Of a DNA stretch of 64,000 nt, positions 57,120-64,000 are shown one piece after another (position 1 is the stretch's first letter; every line of letters begins with the position of its first letter). Source of the stretch: Phycisphaerales bacterium UBA1161 (GTDB lineage: Bacteria; Planctomycetota; Phycisphaerae; Tepidisphaerales; Tepidisphaeraceae); assembly GCA_002311745.1 (NCBI GenBank), contig DBZL01000014.1:1-64000 (forward strand). The letters are read 5' to 3'. The translations under genes and the position numbers were made by a program. The notes beneath the pieces are model-generated. The model worked only from the letters and a program-made list of their open reading frames with translations. It ran no database searches and was not told where the DNA came from.

Positions 57120-58594
57120 GCTGAGGCCAGCTCCAATCCCCGGGATGGCTCGATCGTGCCCAGCGTTTGGTTTTGCGTCACCTCGTCGACGCGCACAGCC
57201 ACCAGATCGCCGGGCGATGCCCCGGTGTTGGGGAATTGAACGTCGAAATACCGCGCGGACCGCCCGTGGCGGATCATGGGGACGCGGCCGGAAGCGTCGG
57301 CCTCATCCCGTTCCACCAACACCGCAACGCTCTGCCCGATAAACTGGGCGCGGTATTCGAAGCTGAACCGCTGGGCCAGCCGATTCAGCAGTTCAAGGCG
57401 TCGGTTGGCGATCGGAGCAGGCACGAAATCGCGCTGCCACCGGGCCGCGGCAGTCCCCGGACGCGCAGAATACGCAAATGCGTGCATATGGATGAATCGC
57501 GCGCGCTGGACCACGTCGAGCGTCTGTGCGAATTCCGCGTCGCTCTCGCCGGGAAAGCCGACGATGATGTCCGTCGTGATGGCCGGCCGGTCGAAGCCCT
57601 CGTACGCCGCATCCAACAGGCGCAGGTAATCGTCACGAAGATACTGTCGGTTCATGCGTTTGAGCAGGCGGTTGGATCCGGATTGCAGCGGCAGATGAAA
57701 ATGCGGAACGACCTGCCCGTGGCTTTGCAGGGTCCGGAGCAAGTCGTCGCTCAGATCGCCGGGCTCGAGGCTGGAGAGGCGCAGCCGCCGCAGCCCACGC
57801 ACGCGCGTGCAAAGATCCTCGATCAGTTGCGCCAGCGGCTGTCGCCGGCCCGGCTCCTGGCGTCGCCGCAGGGCGGTGGCATGCCCATACGCGCCCAGGA
57901 AAATCCCGGTCAGAACGATTTCGACATGCCCGGCATCCACCAGCCGCTGGGCTTCTTGCAGCACATCCGCCGGCGGCTTGCTCCACGGCGACGGGCGAAG
58001 CGTTGGGATGATGCAGTACGTGCAACGCGCGTCGCAGCCGTCTTGGATCTTCAAAAATGCACGCTGCTGGTGCGATTGACGCTGATGCAAAAGGGGCAAT
58101 GACCGCGTGCCAACGGGCGGCGACGCAAGAACCTTATCGGGGTTTGTTCGTCTTATTAATGAGGGACTTTGCAGTGGCGTGGCATGAGGCGCCAGTGGCG
58201 CCGAGGGCGGTAGGTCTTGTCGCTTCCAATCGGCCAGAAGCTGCTGGAGGCGTGCGGCAACGTCGTCGTGGTGCGTGATCACGGCCGTTACGCCAGGCAG
58301 CAGGGCCGCCTCAGGCCGATTGCTGGTGGCCCAGCACCCGACGACGACCACTCGGGCACGGCCGCTGGGCGGCGCCGGCACCGATTGAAGCACCGGCAGG
58401 CGTACGGCGCGGCGGATGGATTGCCGGCTTTTGCTGGCCGCTTCCGTGGTGATGCTGCACGTGTTGACGATCCGCAGGTCCGCGCACGCCGCGTCCGTTT
58501 CGGTCAATCCGGCAGCGCGCAAAACGGCGGCGATTTGCTCGCTTTCGTAATGATTGACCTTGCAGCCCAGCGTTTGCAGCCAGAAAGTTCGCAC
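57116..58594 (-). CDS. mtaB: MtaB-type tRNA methylthiotransferase (radical SAM)
   Basis: About 492 residues. The N-terminal UPF0004 domain has cysteines in LGCKVN, NTCSIT and VGCWAT for the auxiliary cluster. The radical-SAM cluster is CDARCTYC. A TRAM-like domain closes the protein. It adds a methylthio group to t6A37 of tRNA. GTG 58594 is chosen because a TATACT (complement of 58602-58607) ends 7 bases before it; the frame also has TTG 58600. A Pro/Gln-rich insert (about 120-175) separates the first two domains. Confidence 0.9.
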   Translation of the reverse strand: MRTFWLQTLGCKVNHYESEQIAAVLRAAGLTETDAACADLRIVNTCSITTEAASKSRQSIRRAVRLPVLQSVPAPPSGRARVVVVGCWATSNRPEAALLPGVTAVITHHDDVAARLQQLLADWKRQDLPPSAPLAPHATPLQSPSLIRRTNPDKVLASPPVGTRSLPLLHQRQSHQQRAFLKIQDGCDARCTYCIIPTLRPSPWSKPPADVLQEAQRLVDAGHVEIVLTGIFLGAYGHATALRRRQEPGRRQPLAQLIEDLCTRVRGLRRLRLSSLEPGDLSDDLLRTLQSHGQVVPHFHLPLQSGSNRLLKRMNRQYLRDDYLRLLDAAYEGFDRPAITTDIIVGFPGESDAEFAQTLDVVQRARFIHMHAFAYSARPGTAAARWQRDFVPAPIANRRLELLNRLAQRFSFEYRAQFIGQSVAVLVERDEADASGRVPMIRHGRSARYFDVQFPNTGASPGDLVAVRVDEVTQNQTLGTIEPSRGLELASA

Positions 58595-58601
58595 CGGCAA
58601 A

Positions 58602-58607
58602 AGTATA
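58602..58607 (-). promoter_or_regulatory. -10 box at the mtaB start
   Basis: TATACT on the minus strand, 7 bases before GTG 58594. No clear -35. Confidence 0.35.
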
Positions 58608-58782
58608 GCATTGGAGGCAAGTTACGGGGAGGTTGGGCCGCAGCGCAATAGGCGGAAACTATTGAAGTTGTCGCGCAAAAACGGTAAACCATAGCTCAGC
58701 GCGGCGGGTATTGCTCGGCCTACCCGAACCCCGCACCCGCCGCCCTTCCGCAGCGACTTGACGTCGTGTACAGGAGATTTAG

Positions 58783-60801
58783 ATGGCCACCGCCCGTTTC
58801 GCCTGGGGGATCGATGTCGGCAATCGCGCCCTGAAGGCGATCAAGCTCGTCCGCGGCGACTCCGGACTGCGCATCGATGATTTCGAGGTCATCGAGCACG
58901 AAAACGTCCTGTCCAACGCCGGTGACAACAAGGAAGCCCTGATCCAGGCGGCGCTGGCCAATTTCGTGCAGCGGCATCCGTCCAAGGGGGGCGTGGCGGC
59001 CATCAGCGTCAGCGGCGTCTCCAGCTTTGCCCGCTTCATCAAGCTGCCCCCCGTCGAACCCAAGAAAATCCCGGACATCGTCCGCTTCGAGGCCATTCAG
59101 CAAATTCCTTTCCCCTTGGACGACGTGGAATGGAGCTACCAGCTCTTCCAATCACCCGATTCTCCCGAGGTGGAGGTGGGCATCTTCGCGATGCGGCACG
59201 AACTGGTCAACCAGCACATCAAGCACTTCACGGACGTGAACCTGAACGTCCAGGTCGTGCAGATGAATCCGCTGGCCGTCTACAACGCGATGTATTACGA
59301 CGGCCGCATCAAGGGAACGACGATGATCATCGATCTGGGCGCGGAGAACTCCGACCTGATCATCGCCGAGGGGGAAAGCATCTGGCTGCGTTCGATCCCG
59401 ATCGGCGGCAATAATTTCACCGACGTACTGGTCAAGAGCTTCAAGCTCCCGTTCGGAAAAGCGGAGGAGCTGAAGCGCAACGCCAACACCAGCAAATACG
59501 CCCGGCAGATTTTCCAGGCGATGCGTCCGGTCTTTGCCGACCTGGTGGCCGAAATCCAACGCAGCATCGGGTTCTATTCATCCGTTCACCGCGATTCGCG
59601 CATCGCCAAGGTGCTGGCTCTGGGCGGCACGTTTCGCCTGGCCGGCCTGCAGAAATACCTGCAACAGAACCTGCAGCTTGAGGTGGAGAAGCTGCATGAG
59701 ATCACGGCCGGCGCCCCAACCGATGTGAAACTGGCCAGCAATTTCAATCAGAACCTGCCGTCGCTCATCAGCGCCTATGGCCTGGCGATCCAGGCGATGG
59801 GAGAGGGGAAGATCACCAGCAATTTGCTGCCGCGGCGGATTCGGCGCGAGCAGTTGTGGCGCGACAAGACCAAGTGGTTTTCCGCCGCCGCCGCCGCTTT
59901 TGTCCTGGGCACCGGCCTGGCCGCCGGGGGTTATTATTTGCAGAGCGTCGAGTACCAGCAGGCGCAAGACGTCCGCCAGAACTGCGACACCCTCAATGCC
60001 AAGGGCAAGGAATTGGATGCAAGCTGGCGGTCGCAGGTTGAAGGCGCCGGTTCGGCGGATCGGCAGAAGATCACCAACGTGCGGGCGATGCTGAGCGGCC
60101 ACCAGCTTTGGCCCGGGATTCTGTGCGATATCCTCTCCGCCCTGCCCAAGCCGCCCGAGGACATGAGAAAATTGCTCGCGGTCCCCCGGCAGGAACGCAA
60201 CGTCATCCTGATCGATCGATGCGTATCCCAGTACAGCGACGATCTGCTGCGTTCGATCGCATCCGGTCAATTGGGCCCGGACATCGCCGCTCCCCTGCCC
60301 AACGATCCCGCCCTGCCGGCCGGCTGCCGCGGGTTCATCGTCACCATCAACCTCACCACGCCTCACAAGGACGGCTTTTTGTTCGTTCTCCTGGGACCTA
60401 CATCCTACATCAGCAATCTGCAGAAGATGAACCACGCGTGGATGGACCAGTACAACAGTCAGAATCCAGCCACCCGCAAGAACTACTATATCGCCAAGGC
60501 CTTTACTCCGACCGGCCAAAAGCAGCTCATCAATGATCCCGAACGCCTGCAGGCGATGGATACCTCGTATGCCGCGCTGATGGGACTCGCCAACGTTCAA
60601 CAGGCTTCTACTGGCGGCGGCGAGGGCGAGGAGGGTGGAGGAGAAACCCCCTCCTTCAATCCCGCGCCGGGAGCGGCCGCGGAAGCGATCCGGTATCAGG
60701 ATCGGCTCACCGGTGAAGACCGCCGGTCGGATTGGGAAATGAAAGTCGTTTTGATCGTTGTCATCGATCCCGGCAGCAAGCCCAGCGCGCCGGGTCAGTA
60801 A
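58783..60801 (+). CDS. pilM: Type IV pilus PilM-PilN fusion protein
   Basis: 672 residues. Residues 1-360 are a PilM-type actin-like ATPase: GIDVGNRALKAIKL and IIDLGAENSDLIIAEGE are phosphate-binding motifs and VLALGGTFRLAGL the adenosine loop. At about 364 the PilN-like NLLPRRIRREQLWRDK appears, followed by a membrane helix (375-392) and a periplasmic region. PilM and PilN are separate in most bacteria. AGGAG lies 6 bases before the ATG. It begins the inner-membrane assembly operon. A Gly/Glu-rich loop occurs near 605-620. Confidence 0.85.
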   Translation: MATARFAWGIDVGNRALKAIKLVRGDSGLRIDDFEVIEHENVLSNAGDNKEALIQAALANFVQRHPSKGGVAAISVSGVSSFARFIKLPPVEPKKIPDIVRFEAIQQIPFPLDDVEWSYQLFQSPDSPEVEVGIFAMRHELVNQHIKHFTDVNLNVQVVQMNPLAVYNAMYYDGRIKGTTMIIDLGAENSDLIIAEGESIWLRSIPIGGNNFTDVLVKSFKLPFGKAEELKRNANTSKYARQIFQAMRPVFADLVAEIQRSIGFYSSVHRDSRIAKVLALGGTFRLAGLQKYLQQNLQLEVEKLHEITAGAPTDVKLASNFNQNLPSLISAYGLAIQAMGEGKITSNLLPRRIRREQLWRDKTKWFSAAAAAFVLGTGLAAGGYYLQSVEYQQAQDVRQNCDTLNAKGKELDASWRSQVEGAGSADRQKITNVRAMLSGHQLWPGILCDILSALPKPPEDMRKLLAVPRQERNVILIDRCVSQYSDDLLRSIASGQLGPDIAAPLPNDPALPAGCRGFIVTINLTTPHKDGFLFVLLGPTSYISNLQKMNHAWMDQYNSQNPATRKNYYIAKAFTPTGQKQLINDPERLQAMDTSYAALMGLANVQQASTGGGEGEEGGGETPSFNPAPGAAAEAIRYQDRLTGEDRRSDWEMKVVLIVVIDPGSKPSAPGQ

Positions 60802-60815
60802 CAGAGCACCGGATT

Positions 60816-62123
60816 ATGGAAGTCCTCAAGAAAAACCTGATCAGCATCGTCGTGGGCGTGGTGGCGATCCTGGCCGTGGCCGCCATCTTCTGGCCCATCA
60901 GCGGCATGTACACCGATTTACAGAAAAGACTGACCCAGCGTCTGGCGGTGCAATCCAGCATGGACCGATTGCTCTCGGCGCAGCGCCACCTGCCGCTGGT
61001 CTCCCCGGACCAGACCGATGCGGGTGTATTGACCGTGTTTCCGGCCCAGGGGGTGATCGATGCTGGCAAAGCGGCTACCGACAAGGTGGCCGCCCAGGCT
61101 GAAGCCATGATGCAAAAGGCCGTTGAGGTCAACCGGCACATCCTGCTTTTCCCCAATGCCTTGCCCAAGCCGGACGACGCCACCAAATATAGCTTCGCAC
61201 AAAAGTACATCGAGGAAACCACCAATTACGCGCGCTGGCAGCGGATATTGAATTCCGGCGTCGCTCCGACGCAGGACCAGGTCGCCAAGGCGATTCAGGA
61301 CCTGAAGGATCGGATCTATAAAAAATGGGGTTTGCAGCCCAATGGCGGCGGCGACCCCGGAGCGGTGCGGCAGGCCGCGGACGACTTCAACGCCGAGGCG
61401 GTAAAGATCAAGCCCGCGATGCAGATGGAGGCGGCCCGGAAGTATTCGATCTATATGCTGTTACCAACGCAAGGCCAGATCGGCGCGATGCCGTATGATG
61501 CAACCGTCAGCGTCGCCGCCGGTCATGCCCCGCCCGGTCCCGAGCAAATCTGGGCCGACCAACTCGGAGTCTGGATTCTGGACGACATTACCCAGGCGAT
61601 TGCCCGCACGAACAAGACGTGGTCTGATTCGGATGCGCCTGACGGCCCGCCCGTCTGCGACATCCTTCACGCGCCGATCAAACAGCTTGAGCGTGTCGAC
61701 AATCTCGTGGCGGTGTATTCTCCGTCGGCCGCCGACGCGCAGGCGGGTATCGGTGGCCCAACCCCCAAAGTGCCCTCGGTTTCACCGACCGGACGCGTCT
61801 GCAATGCCCTCTATGACGTGGAGCGCTTCAGGGTCGCCCTGGTCGTCGATGCCGCAAAAATCCCGATCATCCTGCGCGAGTTGCAGTCGCAGCAGTTCCT
61901 GAGCGTTTTGAACGTGCAGATCAACGAGGTGGTGGACCCGGCCATCGCCGCCTCCAACGGCTATAGGTATGGAGACAAGCCCGTGGTCCGTATGGAATTG
62001 GATTGCGAAGACCTGTTGATGCGCAACTGGACAGGTGATTTGATGCCGGATTCGATCAAGAGCGGCACCGTCAAAGGCGCCACCCCTGGCGCAGGCGCGC
62101 CCTCCGGAGAAGAAAACAACTAA
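60816..62123 (+). CDS. Pilus-associated inner-membrane protein, PilO-like by position
   Basis: 435 residues. One N-terminal membrane helix (about 9-31), then a periplasmic region. The segment near residue 350, VALVVDAAKIPIILRELQSQQFLSVLNVQINEVVDP, has the look of the PilO ferredoxin-like fold seen in Amuc_1100-like proteins. It follows the PilM-PilN gene by 14 bases. Naming as PilO is inference from order and topology; sequence similarity is slight. Confidence 0.6.
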   Translation: MEVLKKNLISIVVGVVAILAVAAIFWPISGMYTDLQKRLTQRLAVQSSMDRLLSAQRHLPLVSPDQTDAGVLTVFPAQGVIDAGKAATDKVAAQAEAMMQKAVEVNRHILLFPNALPKPDDATKYSFAQKYIEETTNYARWQRILNSGVAPTQDQVAKAIQDLKDRIYKKWGLQPNGGGDPGAVRQAADDFNAEAVKIKPAMQMEAARKYSIYMLLPTQGQIGAMPYDATVSVAAGHAPPGPEQIWADQLGVWILDDITQAIARTNKTWSDSDAPDGPPVCDILHAPIKQLERVDNLVAVYSPSAADAQAGIGGPTPKVPSVSPTGRVCNALYDVERFRVALVVDAAKIPIILRELQSQQFLSVLNVQINEVVDPAIAASNGYRYGDKPVVRMELDCEDLLMRNWTGDLMPDSIKSGTVKGATPGAGAPSGEENN

Positions 62124-62158
62124 ACCCCGGCGACACCCGCTTGTCGCCCAGGTGAACT

Positions 62159-63901
62159 ATGCAAAAGATCCTTCAGTTCCTAGAGAAAAATGTGGAATGG
62201 CTCGCTCTGGGCCTGGGCGTGCTTTTCCTGGGCTGGGCGGCATGGACGTACCTGATCATCCCGCCCGTCTCCAACGTCGTCGGCGGCATTGTCATGACGC
62301 CCGGCAATGTCGACGATGAAATCTGGAACACCTCCGGAGAAAGGCTCGACACCGCGATCAAAGGTGCCACGCCGCCGAGTTTCAAGGTGGACGATTTCCC
62401 CAAAACCGTTGCGCAGGGTCTGGCCCTGCCCCCCGGTCAGCCCCTGCCGCCGCTGGTCTGGGATTTCCAACCGGCGCAGCCGGGCGCAACGCCTGGAGCC
62501 AACAACGTGGCCTCCGGCCCCATGATTACGCAGCTCCCAGTGTTGCCGCCGGCTAAGCCGCTCATGGTCGTCCACGGCCAAACCACGATCGTGCCGATGC
62601 CCGCCCCTTTGGCCACGAATGCGCCCACCCCGGCCGCCGTAGCCGCTCCGTCGGCCCACAAGGATATCCACTGGACCACCATCGCCTTTACCATCCCCAT
62701 CGCGCCCCTGAGCGACCAGTGGACCAAGGCCTTCGGACCCAATAAGCCGGGCGAACCCTGGAAACTACCCGACACGCAGCACAATACCGAAATCATCGCC
62801 GTCACCGCCTATCGCAGCGAAAAACTCCCCGGCGGCGGCTGGAGCGAAGAGAAGGAAGTCCCGCGTCTGCTGAACAACGTCCTGCAACCATTCCCAGTCA
62901 GACGGAGAATCGACCAGATTAATTTTCAAAGTTGGGCCGCAAACCACTCTACCGACATCGCCACCCCGCTGTTCCCAACGCGTGCCCCGGAACCCGCCGG
63001 CACCGTGTGGAAGGACCCGCTGATGATTCTGCAAGGGCTGATGAGCGCCGTCGGCACGCCGGCCAATCCTGCGCCGGCCAATCCCGCGCCGGCTGCGCCG
63101 CGCCGCGTCGTTTCATCGGGCATCGAAGGGGGTGCCGGTGAAGAGGACACGTCCACCACGCCCACCACGCCCACCCCAGGCATGCCGGCCAGCTCAGTGG
63201 CCGTGACGCTGATGAACGAACCCAAAGTCGACCCCGTGCGTCCGCTACCCACGGCTCTTCCGGCCGCGCCACAGGCCAACCTCAACCCCGCAGCGACAAC
63301 CACCGATCTGCTGGTCTATTTGCATGACGATCAAGTCACACCGGGCAAAACCTACCGCTATTGCATCGCCTATATGCTTCTCAATCCGCTGTTCGGAAAA
63401 CCGGCTGATCGTGCCGCCAACAAGGCTTGGGTCGATCAACTCGATCTCCTCTCAGAGAAAAGCGACTACAGCCCCGAGGTCACCATCGAGCCGCAAACCT
63501 TCTTCTATTGCGCGGCGGCAAACCAGCCAAAACCCGGATTCCCATTCCCGTTCGACGTCTTTACCTGGGCATCCGGCTTGTGGCAGAAGCACACGTTCAC
63601 GGTCAACCCCGGCGACGCCATCGGCACGGTCGCCGACGGCGTCGATTACTCCACAGGATGCACCTATGTCGATGGACGCGTACATAGCCGGCAATTCCAC
63701 GTGACCATCGTCGACGATAGCGGCCAGACCTCCATCCGCCGCGCTGATCTCGATTCCAACAGTTCCGACCACAAGCTCAAGCAACAGTGGGTCGATCAAG
63801 GCAGTCCACCGGGCAACGCCGGCGCCGCCACTCGGCCGGCCGCGAAGCTGATCAACGAGGGTGGCGATGAGGAACCACCCACATCGCCGCCGCGACGTTG
63901 A
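62159..63901 (+). CDS. Membrane-anchored protein of the pilus operon, unknown function
   Basis: 580 residues. A membrane helix at about 14-34 near the N-terminus with almost no cytoplasmic part, then a large periplasmic region with Pro/Ala/Thr-rich linkers (about 105-170 and 305-380). A more structured domain near 385-545 begins with LLVYLHDDQVTPGKTYRYCIAYMLLNP. It could be a PilP-like or alignment-complex protein, but no known family is recognised. Same operon as the preceding genes, 35 bases after them. Confidence 0.6.
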   Translation: MQKILQFLEKNVEWLALGLGVLFLGWAAWTYLIIPPVSNVVGGIVMTPGNVDDEIWNTSGERLDTAIKGATPPSFKVDDFPKTVAQGLALPPGQPLPPLVWDFQPAQPGATPGANNVASGPMITQLPVLPPAKPLMVVHGQTTIVPMPAPLATNAPTPAAVAAPSAHKDIHWTTIAFTIPIAPLSDQWTKAFGPNKPGEPWKLPDTQHNTEIIAVTAYRSEKLPGGGWSEEKEVPRLLNNVLQPFPVRRRIDQINFQSWAANHSTDIATPLFPTRAPEPAGTVWKDPLMILQGLMSAVGTPANPAPANPAPAAPRRVVSSGIEGGAGEEDTSTTPTTPTPGMPASSVAVTLMNEPKVDPVRPLPTALPAAPQANLNPAATTTDLLVYLHDDQVTPGKTYRYCIAYMLLNPLFGKPADRAANKAWVDQLDLLSEKSDYSPEVTIEPQTFFYCAAANQPKPGFPFPFDVFTWASGLWQKHTFTVNPGDAIGTVADGVDYSTGCTYVDGRVHSRQFHVTIVDDSGQTSIRRADLDSNSSDHKLKQQWVDQGSPPGNAGAATRPAAKLINEGGDEEPPTSPPRR

Positions 63902-63932
63902 TCGCCCCCAGCTCGCCCAACGGCGATGACTC

Positions 63933-64000
63933 TTACAGCTCATCCAGGTTCAGCGTGCTGTTTCTGGCGGCAACCGAAATCTGCGAAGCGTTGTACGTGC
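63933..64000 (-). CDS. C-terminal end of a probable flagellin/hook-associated (FlgL-like) protein, partial
   Basis: The minus-strand frame open from the window edge reads ...YNASQISVAARNSTLNLDEL and stops at 63933. The Y-x-A(S) start and hydrophobic spacing resemble the end of the last helix of FlgL and flagellin-family proteins. Only 21 codons are visible, so the identification is tentative. It converges with the pilus operon. Confidence 0.35.
   Translation of the reverse strand, partial: TYNASQISVAARNSTLNLDEL

Overview
The window looks like a high-GC bacterial chromosome, most likely a planctomycete (Planctomycetota, plausibly class Phycisphaerae). This is inferred from the gene repertoire and not from a marker tree. 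The clues are several TPR/O-GlcNAc-transferase-like proteins, a deoxyhypusine-synthase-like protein, planctomycete-type pilus genes with a fused PilM-PilN, a Ser/Thr kinase of bacterial DLG type, and few, mostly short operons. No tRNA, rRNA, CRISPR array, insertion sequence or prophage was recognised.

Layout. 1-2.4 kb: tail of an O-GlcNAc-transferase-like protein, a TPR/GT9-like protein and a YjbQ-family protein. 2.6-8.6 kb: the dnaG-rpoD macromolecular-synthesis pair (no rpsU) behind a strong promoter, a polytopic glycosyltransferase-like protein and a DinB-like protein. 8.6-14 kb: a MoeB/ThiF-rhodanese protein with a candidate small RNA upstream, a coiled-coil protein and a NitT/TauT-type ABC transporter. 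14-21.9 kb: dnaA, family 4 uracil-DNA glycosylase, deoxyhypusine-synthase-like gene with a terminator in its leader, RNase D, FmdB zinc ribbon, an 86-residue mini-flagellin, then pyrH-frr. 22-30 kb: aroK, prepilin peptidase, LapA-like, hisH, DUF420 and ABC-2 permease, RluA pseudouridine synthase, a second O-GlcNAc-transferase-like protein and hemB. 30-34 kb: BamD-like and LptE-like outer-membrane genes and ftsH. 33.9-39.5 kb: one five-gene operon with ECF sigma, anti-sigma, a catalytically dead HtrA/PDZ protein, a GAF-containing histidine kinase and an ANTAR response regulator. 39.7-45.7 kb: aldo/keto reductase, then the operon ATP-grasp, alpha-E, two transglutaminases and YbhB/PEBP. 45.7-58.6 kb: icd, Ser/Thr kinase, hydroxyisobutyrate-dehydrogenase-like, GH42 beta-galactosidase behind a third O-GlcNAc-transferase-like protein, comM, a glycosyltransferase, dtd and mtaB. 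58.8-63.9 kb: a type IV pilus inner-membrane cluster. The last bases hold the end of a probable flagellin/FlgL-family gene.

Regulation visible in the sequence is the most distinctive part. At many genes a -10 hexamer sits only 5-9 bases before the start codon with no Shine-Dalgarno sequence, so leaderless mRNAs look common. pyrH and aroK diverge from 66 bp with overlapping -35 boxes. A promoter plus intrinsic terminator upstream of moeB defines a roughly 120-nt RNA of no family I recognise. A large intrinsic terminator lies just ahead of the deoxyhypusine-synthase-like gene. Two convergent gene pairs are separated exactly by long hairpins built of tandem 7-8 nt words.
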